Both the position numbers and the translations under genes were made by a program. Below the pieces are notes generated by a model that was not told where the DNA came from, made no database searches, and worked only from the letters and a program-made list of their open reading frames with translations. Of a stretch of 64,000 bases of DNA, positions 55,486 through 63,734 are shown in pieces (position 1 is the first letter of the stretch; each line of letters begins with the position of its first letter). The stretch spans positions 181,729 to 245,728 of the forward strand of contig NZ_QURL01000006.1 in assembly GCF_003403015.1 (NCBI RefSeq), written 5' to 3'. The DNA is from Fulvimarina endophytica (GTDB lineage: Bacteria; Pseudomonadota; Alphaproteobacteria; Rhizobiales; Rhizobiaceae).

Positions 55486-56253
55486 TCAGGCCGAAGCGTT
55501 GGCCTGCCTGTCCTCGGAAAAGTCCATGGCCGGCGGATTGCGCAGGTGCAGATAGGTCGCCTCGAAGCCGGCGATCTGGGCGAGGGCGGGCCAGTTGCGG
55601 ATCGTCAGCATCGTGCGGTTGCGCTCCACGAGCCCGCGCTGCTTGAGGGTCTGGAGCGTGCGGTTGACCGTGACCACAGTGAGCCCGAGCGCATCGGCCA
55701 GTTCGTTCTGGGTGAGCGGCAGGTGGAAGTGCTGGGTCTGCGCCGTGTTCATGGCGTGCAGGCGCATGGTCAGTTCGCAAAGCAGGTGGGCGGTTCGCTG
55801 GATGCCGGACATGCGCCCGAGCGCGACGATCCAGCGCCGGAAGATCGAGCCGTCGATCAGGGTCTCGCGCCAGAGCGCGGCCGCGATATTGGGCCGCGAC
55901 ATGCACAGGTCCCAGAGCTCTTCGTGGCGGATGAAAGCCAGATCGCAGCGGATCGTCGCGGCCACGTTGTGGTCCAGCTTCTCGAATTTCAGGCTGTGGA
56001 GGTCGACGATGTCGCCCGGCACATGGAAGGCGATGATCTGCCGCTTGCCTTCCCTCGTATCGCGATAGCGGTGCACGAACCCGTCGACGAGGAGACAGCT
56101 GTGATGGACCTCCTGGTTCTCGACCACGATGTCCGTACCTGCAGCGACCGTCTTATGTGTCAGTGACAGGGCGCGAAGGGCGTCCCTGTCCTCGTCCGTG
56201 AGAGTTGCGACCAGGTCAAGCCGTTGTACCAGCGTCCGATCGAGGGGATTCAT
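55486..56253 (-). CDS. Crp/Fnr family transcription regulator
   Basis: A 255-residue regulator. A cyclic-nucleotide-binding-like domain (about 15-135, IVVENQEVHHSCLLVDGFVH, FHVPGDIVDLHSL) is followed by a C-terminal winged helix-turn-helix (LPLTQNELADALGLTVVTVN, RTLQTLKQRGLV). The FNR-type N-terminal cysteine cluster is absent and the cAMP-phosphate motif is not intact, so the signal is unknown. Abundant relatives exist in Hyphomicrobiales. The start at 56253 fits the family; the frame further upstream is a shadow of the amidohydrolase gene. Confidence 0.9.
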   Translation of the reverse strand: MNPLDRTLVQRLDLVATLTDEDRDALRALSLTHKTVAAGTDIVVENQEVHHSCLLVDGFVHRYRDTREGKRQIIAFHVPGDIVDLHSLKFEKLDHNVAATIRCDLAFIRHEELWDLCMSRPNIAAALWRETLIDGSIFRRWIVALGRMSGIQRTAHLLCELTMRLHAMNTAQTQHFHLPLTQNELADALGLTVVTVNRTLQTLKQRGLVERNRTMLTIRNWPALAQIAGFEATYLHLRNPPAMDFSEDRQANASA

Positions 56254-56468
56254 CTTCGTTTCCAGGTTCCGTTCGGCGGGACTGCGAGAGCGCCCTTCGG
56301 ACGCGTTGGACGAAACGGCGTGGGACTCGCGGGTCTTCACGCGTTCGCGAGGTCTTGCGTGATTATAGGAAGGGAGGCGGGCCGAGCGCAATCTCGCGAG
56401 AGAGACCGCCTCTGCCGGCATGGTGGTGATGGCCCGTCGGAAGGCGAGGGGCGGGCGACCCCTTTCCG

Positions 56469-57638
56469 TCACCCCCTCGCCGAAAGAGCCGTCTCGGCCA
56501 GTTCCACCCAGTAACTGGCGCCGAACGCGATCGCCTCGTCGTTGAAGTCGTAACGGGCATTGTGCAGGGATGCGCTGTCCCCATTGCCGATGAAGACATA
56601 GGCGCCGGGCCGTTCCTCCAGCATATAGGCGAAATCCTCGCCCGCCATCAGCGGCTGGGTATCGGGCGTCACGCGTTCGCCGCCGACGACGTTCGTCGCA
56701 ACGGCCGCGCAGAACGCCGATTCCGCCGCATCGTTCACGGTCGGGGGATAGCCCTTGTGCCAGACGACATCCACCACGGCCCCGTAGGCGGCGGCGATGT
56801 TCTCGGCCAGCGCGCGGATGCGCTCCTCGGCATAGTCGCGCAGTTCCGGGCGAAGGCAGCGCACCGTGCCGGAAAACACCGCCTCGTCGGGAATGACGTT
56901 GTGCGCATATCCCGCATGGAACTCGGTCACCGAGACCACCATGCTGCGAAGCGGATCGAGATTGCGCGAGACGATGGACTGGAGCCCCTGGACGATGGCG
57001 CTCGCGGTCACGATCGGGTCCGTCGTGCCGTGGGGAAGGGCGGCATGTCCGCCCCGGCCGCGCACCGTGACCTTGAAGATGTCGACCGCCGCCATGATGG
57101 GACCCGGCCGCATGGCGAACTCGCCGAGCGGCAGGCCCGGCAGGTTGTGCATGCCGAACACCCGGGAGATCGAAAACCGCTCGAAGAGCCCGTCCTCTAC
57201 CATCGCCTTCCCGCCCGCGCCGCCTTCCTCGGCCGGCTGGAAGATCACGGCGACCGAGCCGTCGAAATCTCGCGTCTCGCAAAGCGCGCGGGCTGCGGCG
57301 AGCAGCATGGTCATGTGCCCGTCATGGCCGCAGGCATGCATCAGCCCGCCGCGCGTGGAGGCGTGGTCGAGGCCGGTTTCCTCGACGATCGGCAGGGCGT
57401 CCATGTCCGCGCGAAGGCCGATCACGAGGCCATCGGCCTTGCGCCCGTGGATCAGCCCGACGACGCCCGTGCGCCCGATGCCGGTCTCCACCTTGTCGCA
57501 GCCGAAGCTGCGCAGCTTCTCGGCGATGAAGGCGGCCGTATCGACGACGTCGTAGAGGAGTTCGGGATTGCGGTGCAGATGCCGGCGCCATTCGGCATGT
57601 TCGCGGCTGCGTTCGAGGATGGCGGACTTGACGGGCAT
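56469..57638 (-). CDS. M20 family amidohydrolase
   Basis: A zinc-dependent M20D amidohydrolase/carboxypeptidase, 389 residues (hippurate hydrolase, HipO-like). Metal ligands are in LMHACGHDGHMTML (about 100) and QPAEEGGAGGKAM (about 134), with a dimerisation domain between about 185 and 295 and HNARYDFNDEAI near the end. Probably cytosolic. Substrates may be N-acyl amino acids; specificity unknown. Convergent with nothing; its promoter region is shared with the carboxypeptidase gene. Confidence 0.9.
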   Translation of the reverse strand: MPVKSAILERSREHAEWRRHLHRNPELLYDVVDTAAFIAEKLRSFGCDKVETGIGRTGVVGLIHGRKADGLVIGLRADMDALPIVEETGLDHASTRGGLMHACGHDGHMTMLLAAARALCETRDFDGSVAVIFQPAEEGGAGGKAMVEDGLFERFSISRVFGMHNLPGLPLGEFAMRPGPIMAAVDIFKVTVRGRGGHAALPHGTTDPIVTASAIVQGLQSIVSRNLDPLRSMVVSVTEFHAGYAHNVIPDEAVFSGTVRCLRPELRDYAEERIRALAENIAAAYGAVVDVVWHKGYPPTVNDAAESAFCAAVATNVVGGERVTPDTQPLMAGEDFAYMLEERPGAYVFIGNGDSASLHNARYDFNDEAIAFGASYWVELAETALSARG

Positions 57639-57800
57639 GAAGAGAGCGACCGGTTTGGAGCAGTGAGACGGGCTGACGCAAGAGCATGCACGGACTCGAA
57701 ATTCTCCCCGTCTGTGCCATTCTTGCGTCACATGCGTTCGTTATGCGCGAGACATTCGAAAGACTATCATGCCCATGGCCGATCGGCCACGGGGATCCAC

Positions 57801-57838
57801 CGATGCCCTTTGCGAAGGCCGATGCCTTTTGCGAGGGC
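57801..57838 (+). repeat. 19-bp tandem direct repeat upstream of the carboxypeptidase gene
   Basis: CGATGCCCTTTGCGAAGGC (57801-57819) is followed directly by CGATGCCTTTTGCGAGGGC (57820-57838), two differences in 19. It ends 23 bases before the start codon. It may be a regulator site or a slippage product. Confidence 0.6.
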
Positions 57839-57861
57839 TTGGCGGAAGGACGAGGTTTGAA

Positions 57862-59241
57862 GTGAGCATGACGTCGCTGTTTTCGACGACGAGATCGGTT
57901 TTTGCCGCCCTTCTGGCCGCCGGCCTGATCTTCCAGCTGCCGCAGGACGTCCGCGCGCAAACGGCCGGGGCGACTGCCGCCGATGCGAGCGGCGCGGTCT
58001 CCCGGGACGGCAAGACCTCGCTTGCCTCGATCGTCGTCGACGTGAAGACCGGCAAGGTCCTGTCGCAGACCAATGCCACCGAGCGGCGCTACCCGGCCTC
58101 CACCACCAAGCTGATGACCGCCTATCTCGCCATGAAGGCGGTCGAGGTCGGCTCCGTCTCCTGGGACATGCCCGTGGTGATGACCCGCCAGGCCGCCGGC
58201 GAGGCACCCTCGAAGCTCGGGATCCCGCCGGGCTCCGTCATGCGTCTCGACGAGGCGGTTCGCGCGCTCCTCGTCAAATCGGCGAACGACGTGGCGACGG
58301 CGGTCGGTCAGGCTCTCGGCAAGGGATCGACGGAAACCTTCGTCGCGATGATGAACCGCACGGCCGGGCTCATCGGCATGCGCGACACGACCTTCGTCAA
58401 CGCCCACGGCCTTCCCGGCGACGGCCAGCATTCGAGCGCCAAGGATCTCGCGATCCTCGGCATGACCATTCGCCGCGAATTTCCCCAATACAAGGACTGG
58501 TTCGGCACCGAGGCGATCGTCTTCGGCGGCAAGCTGATGCAGAACGGCAATAAGCTCCTCGGCCGTTTCGACGGAGCCGAGGGCATGAAGACCGGCTATA
58601 TCTGCGCCGCCGGCTTCAACCTCGTCTCGGCCGTCACGCGGAACGATCGCACCCTCGTTGCCGTGGTGATGGGCGCCAACGGCACCATCGAGCGCGAATC
58701 GCTGTCCGCCGAACTCTTCGACGCCGCCTTCAAGGCCGATCCGGACGCGGACTACACAGAAGTCACCGATCTGCCGATCGCAGGCGACGAGAGCCCGACG
58801 CTCGATGTCAGCGACTTCATCTGCTCGGGCAAGGGACGCACGGCACGGGCCAATGACCGCGTCGCCGATCGCGGAGACCGGCAGGTCGTCTACGGGTCCG
58901 AGCTCCTGCACGAGATGGGGCGGCCCCCTCATTCGGTGCGGATCACCCTCGGCGGGGCGACGGCCGGCCCGAACTTCCCGGCCGATATCGCGCTCATCGA
59001 GAACTACGGCATTCCGCTGCCGCATTTCCGCCCCTCCCAGCCCCAGGACGCCGCCAATCTTCTCGCAGCCGCGATCCTGCGCGAGAGCGTCGACGAGCCG
59101 GGCAACGAGGCCGAGGCCGGGGACCGGGCCGATCCCGCCGATGCGGCGGAGATCGTGGATGCGGCCGCTGCGCCCGATACGCCGGAAATCGAAGGCGAGG
59201 CGGCGCCCGGAATGCCTATTCCCGACTTCGCCTCGCGCTGA
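57862..59241 (+). CDS. D-alanyl-D-alanine carboxypeptidase (S11)
   Basis: Penicillin-binding protein 5/6-type enzyme that trims peptidoglycan stem peptides, 459 residues. Signal peptide to about residue 32. Catalytic S80-x2-K83 (ASTTKLM), SxN motif KSANDVA (about 139) and KTG in MKTGYICAA (about 242). The C-terminal 100 residues are a Pro/Ala/Glu/Asp-rich tail instead of an amphipathic anchor. The GTG at 57862 has GAGG six bases upstream; an ATG two codons later is equally possible. Confidence 0.92.
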   Translation: MSMTSLFSTTRSVFAALLAAGLIFQLPQDVRAQTAGATAADASGAVSRDGKTSLASIVVDVKTGKVLSQTNATERRYPASTTKLMTAYLAMKAVEVGSVSWDMPVVMTRQAAGEAPSKLGIPPGSVMRLDEAVRALLVKSANDVATAVGQALGKGSTETFVAMMNRTAGLIGMRDTTFVNAHGLPGDGQHSSAKDLAILGMTIRREFPQYKDWFGTEAIVFGGKLMQNGNKLLGRFDGAEGMKTGYICAAGFNLVSAVTRNDRTLVAVVMGANGTIERESLSAELFDAAFKADPDADYTEVTDLPIAGDESPTLDVSDFICSGKGRTARANDRVADRGDRQVVYGSELLHEMGRPPHSVRITLGGATAGPNFPADIALIENYGIPLPHFRPSQPQDAANLLAAAILRESVDEPGNEAEAGDRADPADAAEIVDAAAAPDTPEIEGEAAPGMPIPDFASR

Positions 59242-59345
59242 GGGCGCAGGCCGGGGAGGCGTTCGGGGCGATCATGGCGGATCGGCGCCGCCGCCGGCCG
59301 CCGGGTCTTCTTGCGGAGACCGACGGCCCGGTCCATCTTGAGGCC

Positions 59346-60536
59346 ATGTCGACCGTTTCAGATTCCCATGCCCCGTCCCGTTCTCCCATCCGCCTGACCC
59401 TCCTCACCGGGTTTCTCGGCGCGGGCAAGACCACCGTTCTCAACCGCCTTCTTTCCGAGCCTGCGGTCACCGACACGGCGGTGGTGGTCAACGAATTCGG
59501 CGAGGTCGGCATCGATCAGCTTCTGGTCGAGGCGGAGGTCAGCGACGGACTGATCGAACTCTCCGACGGGTGCCTCTGCTGTTCGGTGCGCGGCGAACTC
59601 GTGGAGACGCTGGAGCGCCTTGCCGAACGCCGCAAGGACGGGCGTCCTCTGGCGCGTGTCGTGGTGGAGACGACCGGCCTTGCCGATCCGACCCCGATCC
59701 TCGCCGCCATCATGACCCATCCCGTCCTCTCGCAAAGCTACGCGCTCGACGCGATCGTCTGCGTGATCGATGCGATCGGCGGGCTCGCCAATCTGGATGC
59801 CAATATCGAGGCGAGGCGGCAGCTTGCGGTGGCCGATCGCGTGCTTCTCACCAAGACCGATCTCGCGCCCGAAGCCAAGGACCGGCTGGTCGAGGCGGTC
59901 CGGGCGATCAATTCCGGTGCGGACCTCATCGAGGCGCCGCAGGTGGAGAGGCTTGCCGGCCGCATCCTCGATTGCGGCCTGTCGAGGCTCGACGGCACGC
60001 CCGCGGATCCCGAGCGCTGGCTCGGCTCGCAAGGCCGCCGCGAAACCGGCGATGGCGGTCCTAGAGAGAATTTCGGCGCAGATGGCGGCGACGTCCATTC
60101 TCATGGCCACGATGGCGACCACCACCACCATCGTCATCATGATGCCGGTCACCGTCATGGCGCGATCCGCTCCCTGTCGCTCGTGCACGACCGGCCGATT
60201 GAAGAGCAGGCCGTCTTCGCCTTCCTGGAAATGCTGTCGACGTTCGAGGGCGGAAACGTCCTCAGGATGAAAGGCGTCGTCCTGACACGCGAACACCCCG
60301 AGCGGCCGCTCGTCCTCCACGGCGTGCGCGGCTACCTCCATCCGCCGGCCCGCCTGCCGGCCTGGCGCGAGGGGGCGGTGCGCCAGTCGCGCCTCGTCGT
60401 CATCGGCGAGAATCTCAACCTGGAGCGGGTGCGTGATCTCTTCTCCGCCTTCACCGGCGGGATGCGCACCGATGCGCCGGACCGCACGGCGATCGAGGAC
60501 AATCCGCTGGCCGTGCCGGGCATGCGGTTCGGCTGA
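59346..60536 (+). CDS. COG0523 (CobW/ZigA-like) metal-chaperone GTPase
   Basis: A G3E-family GTPase of 396 residues. P-loop TGFLGAGKTTVLNR (about 22-35), the metal-binding GCLCCS (about 75-80), and the guanine motif LLTKTDL (about 167). A His-rich stretch (HSHGHDGDHHHHRHHDAGHR, about 255-275) separates the GTPase from the CobW C-terminal domain (about 285-390). The zinc-linked COG0523 subgroup (ZigA, ZNG1) delivers zinc to client enzymes, but cobalt or other metals cannot be excluded. No Zur-like box is visible upstream. Confidence 0.88.
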   Translation: MSTVSDSHAPSRSPIRLTLLTGFLGAGKTTVLNRLLSEPAVTDTAVVVNEFGEVGIDQLLVEAEVSDGLIELSDGCLCCSVRGELVETLERLAERRKDGRPLARVVVETTGLADPTPILAAIMTHPVLSQSYALDAIVCVIDAIGGLANLDANIEARRQLAVADRVLLTKTDLAPEAKDRLVEAVRAINSGADLIEAPQVERLAGRILDCGLSRLDGTPADPERWLGSQGRRETGDGGPRENFGADGGDVHSHGHDGDHHHHRHHDAGHRHGAIRSLSLVHDRPIEEQAVFAFLEMLSTFEGGNVLRMKGVVLTREHPERPLVLHGVRGYLHPPARLPAWREGAVRQSRLVVIGENLNLERVRDLFSAFTGGMRTDAPDRTAIEDNPLAVPGMRFG

Positions 60537-60594
60537 CCGGATCTCGCAGGGCCGTCAAGGACACGCCCTGCGGCCCGGGCCGTGGCGGGCAAAC

Positions 60595-60852
60595 TCAGTC
60601 TTTGTCGCTCTCGCCCATTCTGTCCCGAGGCGCGCCTCCGGATACGGCCACGAACCAGAGCCGCTCATCCTCCTTACCGCTGTCCTGAAGGGCATGGTGC
60701 GAGGCGTTGAGGAAATGCGGCAAGTCGATCGCGGCCATCGGATCGTCGGCGATCACCCTCAGCCGCTCGCCCGGCGCCATCGCGTTCAGCGCCTTGCGGG
60801 CCTTCAGTGTGGGCAGGGGGCATCGCAGCCCCCGCAAATCCAGTTCCCGCAT
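60595..60852 (-). CDS. TusA-like sulfur-carrier protein
   Basis: An 85-residue protein with the TusA signature LDLRGLRCPLPTLKARKAL, where Cys11 would carry the persulfide. Family members relay sulfur for tRNA thiolation or other cofactors. Connection to mnmA in this window is possible but not shown by position. Convergent with the COG0523 gene, divergent from DUF924. Confidence 0.9.
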   Translation of the reverse strand: MRELDLRGLRCPLPTLKARKALNAMAPGERLRVIADDPMAAIDLPHFLNASHHALQDSGKEDERLWFVAVSGGAPRDRMGESDKD

Positions 60853-60944
60853 CGAAGAGATCCGTCGGCTCGTCGTCTTTTCCGTCCAGTTCGGATCTCT
60901 ATATCAGGTGCGTTCCCGATACGAGACGAGGAGACTGGCGAGAG

Positions 60945-61496
60945 ATGGGCGGATACGGCGTCGAACCTGATGCGATCATCGAGTTCTGGTGGAATGCGGG
61001 GCCCGAGAAATGGTTCTCCAAGGACGAGGCGTTCGACGAGACGATCCGCAAGCGGTTTCTCGACGTCTACGAGCGCGCGGCCGAGGGGGCTCTCGATGGA
61101 TGGATGGAGGAGCCGCGCGGCGCGCTCGCCCTCGTCATCCTGCTCGACCAGTTCCCGCGCAACATGTTCCGCGGCACGCCTCGCGCCTTCGCGACCGATG
61201 AGAAGGCCAAGACGATCGGCGTGAAGGCGCTGGAGCGCGGCGATCACGAAACGGTGGCCGAAGACATCAACCAGTTCCTCGCCATTCCCCTGATGCATTC
61301 GGAGGATCTCGCCGATCAGGATGCCTGCGTCGAATGGATGGAGGTCGTCGGCAGCGAGGAGAATCGCAAGTTCGCTCGCCATCATAGGGATATCATCGCG
61401 CGCTTCGGCCGCTTTCCCCATCGCAACGCCGTTCTCGGACGCGAGACGACCCCGGAAGAAGCGGCCTTCCTCGAGGAGGACGGGTTCCGGGGCTGA
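60945..61496 (+). CDS. DUF924 family protein
   Basis: A 183-residue, all-helical TPR-like protein of the DUF924 family: IIEFWWNAGPEKWFSKDEAF, GALALVILLDQFPRNMFRGT, FLAIPLMHSEDLADQ and RFGRFPHRNAVLGRETT. Function unknown. The ATG at 60945 with GAGAG upstream; the frame extends upstream without family-like sequence. Confidence 0.9.
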   Translation: MGGYGVEPDAIIEFWWNAGPEKWFSKDEAFDETIRKRFLDVYERAAEGALDGWMEEPRGALALVILLDQFPRNMFRGTPRAFATDEKAKTIGVKALERGDHETVAEDINQFLAIPLMHSEDLADQDACVEWMEVVGSEENRKFARHHRDIIARFGRFPHRNAVLGRETTPEEAAFLEEDGFRG

Positions 61497-61582
61497 GGCC
61501 CGCGAAGGACCCCCGGCTTCGGCGCCCGACGTCCGGAGGCGGGCAATGAGCCCTTAAAGCTTTCATGCAAGGATCGGCCGCC

Positions 61583-62896
61583 ATGAGGGACCCCGACACG
61601 TCTCGGGGCCGACCGACCAATCTTGCGAAGGCCATCACATCCATGACAGCGAGGCTCGTCAGCATACCCCATCGCGGTGCGAAGGCGGATAACGGCCTGG
61701 AGATCGGGCTGCGCCCGACGCCGCTGGTGGAGGTGAACGCCGCGGGCTCAGGTTCCGGCCGCCGTCTTTCGATCTACGAGCCACGCGACGCCTTCGGGCT
61801 GATCTCCGAACTCACGCATCTCTCCGAACGCGCGATCGAGCGCAACATCTTCTACGATCCGCGTTTCCTCGTACCCGCCATGCCGCGCCTCGAAGACCGC
61901 CGGGTTCGCCTTCTCGTCATGCGCGACGAAGCTGCGAACCACAGCCGGTTGCGCCTGCTTCTGCCCTATTCATTGGAGCGGACCGGACGGTTCTCGCGGC
62001 GTTCGGTCATGCGGGTCTGGAGCCATCCCTTCGGTCCCGTCGGCAGTCTGCCGATCGATGGCGACAACCCGGTCGGAACGGTGCGAAGCCTCGTGCGCAC
62101 GATCGCCGAGGGCGTCCTGGATCTTCCGCCGATCCTCGTCCTCCCCGATATCCGCGCCCATGGCGGCATGGCGCGGACGCTCTCGCAGGCAGCTTCAGAG
62201 CTGTCTCTTCCCTTGAAGATGATCAACGAGTTCGAGCGCGCGGCGCTTTCGTGCCAGTCGCCGGCGGATGCCGCGCTGACGGGCAAGCGGCGGCGCGAAC
62301 TGGAGCGTGGTCGGCGCCTCCTCGAAAGCCAGGGCCAGTTGCGTCTCGACATTGCGAGGAAACCCGACGCTTTCCGCACGGCGCTGGAGGACTTCTTCAT
62401 CCTCGAGGCCTCCGGCTGGAAGGGCCGTGCCCGCAGCGCGCTGATCAGCGATCGCTTCCGCTCGGCCTTCGCACGCGAGGCGCTCAACGATCTGGCCGCC
62501 CATGACCGGGCGCGGATCTTCACCCTTCGCCTCGACGGGGAGGCGATCGCGAGCCTCGTTCTCCTCGTCGATCAGGGCGAGGCCTATACGTGGAAGAGCG
62601 CCTATAACGAAACCTACGCCAAGGCCTCGCCCGGCCAGCAGATCATGGCCGCGGTGACGCGCATCCTCGTTGCCGATCCGACGATCGGCCGGGCCGATTC
62701 CTGCGCGGTCCCCGATCATTTCGTGATGAACCGCTTCTGGCACGATCGCATCGCGATCGGCACGATGGTCCTCGGCATGAAGCCGGGACTGGAAGGCGAG
62801 GTGGACGCGGTGGCGCGCTCCCTCGAGAACTCGAAGCGCTCGGCCAATCGCGTTCGCCTGATGCGGGAGGCCGTTCGCGCCGCCCTCGGGCGCTAG
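61583..62896 (+). CDS. GNAT/BioF2-like acyltransferase of unknown substrate
   Basis: A 437-residue protein with the pattern of the BioF2/CelD-like acetyltransferase group (FemAB-related GNAT fold) in its C-terminal half: RRELERGRRLLESQGQLRL, EDFFILEASGWKGRARSAL, RLDGEAIASLVLLV, TWKSAYNETYAKASPGQQIM and CAVPDHFVMNRFW. Rhizobial relatives sit in polysaccharide clusters, but none is here. Starts at 61565, 61583 and 61643 are possible; AAGGA nine bases before 61583 favours it. The TAG stop lies in the CTAG edge of repeat copy B. Confidence 0.8.
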   Translation: MRDPDTSRGRPTNLAKAITSMTARLVSIPHRGAKADNGLEIGLRPTPLVEVNAAGSGSGRRLSIYEPRDAFGLISELTHLSERAIERNIFYDPRFLVPAMPRLEDRRVRLLVMRDEAANHSRLRLLLPYSLERTGRFSRRSVMRVWSHPFGPVGSLPIDGDNPVGTVRSLVRTIAEGVLDLPPILVLPDIRAHGGMARTLSQAASELSLPLKMINEFERAALSCQSPADAALTGKRRRELERGRRLLESQGQLRLDIARKPDAFRTALEDFFILEASGWKGRARSALISDRFRSAFAREALNDLAAHDRARIFTLRLDGEAIASLVLLVDQGEAYTWKSAYNETYAKASPGQQIMAAVTRILVADPTIGRADSCAVPDHFVMNRFWHDRIAIGTMVLGMKPGLEGEVDAVARSLENSKRSANRVRLMREAVRAALGR

Positions 62897-62997
62897 AGCC
62901 TTGGACCCGATTCAAGAATCGGGTCCGAGGCTCCTGTTTCTTGCTGACGCATCGGATGGCCCGAAAACCGGGACCACCTTTCGGTCCGATGCTGTAG
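62893..62997 (+). repeat. 105-bp dispersed two-hairpin repeat, copy B
   Basis: Reference copy: CTAG, then palindrome GAGCCTTGGACCCGATTC...GAATCGGGTCCGAGGCTC (near perfect 18-base arms), linker, second palindrome GCATCGGA...TCCGATGC and a TAG end. About 90% identical to copy A. It begins inside the stop codon of the acyltransferase gene and lies 72 bases before the PRC-barrel gene. Confidence 0.88.
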
Positions 62998-63068
62998 GCG
63001 CCTGCCGGAACGGGAGCCAAACGCGGCGCGCCGCGTTATCTCGGACCATCATCAGGAACGGAACCCCC

Positions 63069-63554
63069 ATGAAAGTCGCCGCTCTCACCGCCTCGCTCCT
63101 CCTCATCGCCGGAATGGCCTTCGCGCAGGATGCAGCGCAGCCCTCGACCGATGCCACCCAGCCCTCGGCCGGTTCGGCCGCGACGAGCGATCCGGCAGCG
63201 CCCGCCCCGACGAACGATCAGGCCGCACCGGCAGCGCCGAGCGGTCAGGCCGAGGCGGTGCTCGTGCCGATCGAGGACGACAATGCCCCCGTCCCCTCTC
63301 TCAACCTCATGGCCGATCAGGTCGAGGACATGACCGTGATCGGCGCGGATGGCGGCGAGATCGGAGAGGTGGAATCGGTTCTGGGCGACCAGAACGGCAA
63401 TGCGCGGGCCATCACGGTCGAGATCGGCGGTTTCCTCGGCATCGGCGAGAAGACGGTGATCTTCCAGCTCGACCAGCTTTCCCTCGACATGGGTCATCTG
63501 AGGACGCAGATGACGCGCGAGGAGCTCCAGAACATGCCGGAATATCAGGGCTGA
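63069..63554 (+). CDS. Exported PRC-barrel domain protein
   Basis: A 161-residue protein with a signal peptide (MKVAALTASLLLIAGMAFA), a Pro/Ala/Thr-rich linker to about residue 75 and a PRC-barrel-like domain: EDMTVIGADGGEIGEVESVL and ARAITVEIGGFLGIGEKTV. Periplasmic PRC-barrel proteins are common in this group; function unknown. Confidence 0.85.
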   Translation: MKVAALTASLLLIAGMAFAQDAAQPSTDATQPSAGSAATSDPAAPAPTNDQAAPAAPSGQAEAVLVPIEDDNAPVPSLNLMADQVEDMTVIGADGGEIGEVESVLGDQNGNARAITVEIGGFLGIGEKTVIFQLDQLSLDMGHLRTQMTREELQNMPEYQG

Positions 63555-63587
63555 ACCCCCTGGTTTCGGACTGGCGCTTTGGGGCGT

Positions 63588-63607
63588 CCGCCCTGTGACT
63601 AGGGCGG
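63588..63607. terminator. Possible terminator between PRC-barrel gene and hemA
   Basis: CCGCCCT pairs with AGGGCGG across GTGACT. No clear T-run follows, so this is tentative. It lies between convergent genes. Confidence 0.35.
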
Positions 63608-63734
63608 CGCATCCCATGCGGTTTAGCAGCCAAAGAAAAGTGTAGAGGTCCCGGCACCAAATCGCGAACTCGCCATTGCCGCGCCACGGCCGGCATAACG
63701 GGGTCAGGGGCGGTCCGTGCTCGACCGGGAACGG

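Noticed and set aside
55486..57282. 598-codon frame joining the Crp/Fnr gene to upstream sequence
   Set aside because: The N-terminal 340 residues are a shadow of the amidohydrolase gene; only the last 255 residues match the Crp/Fnr family.
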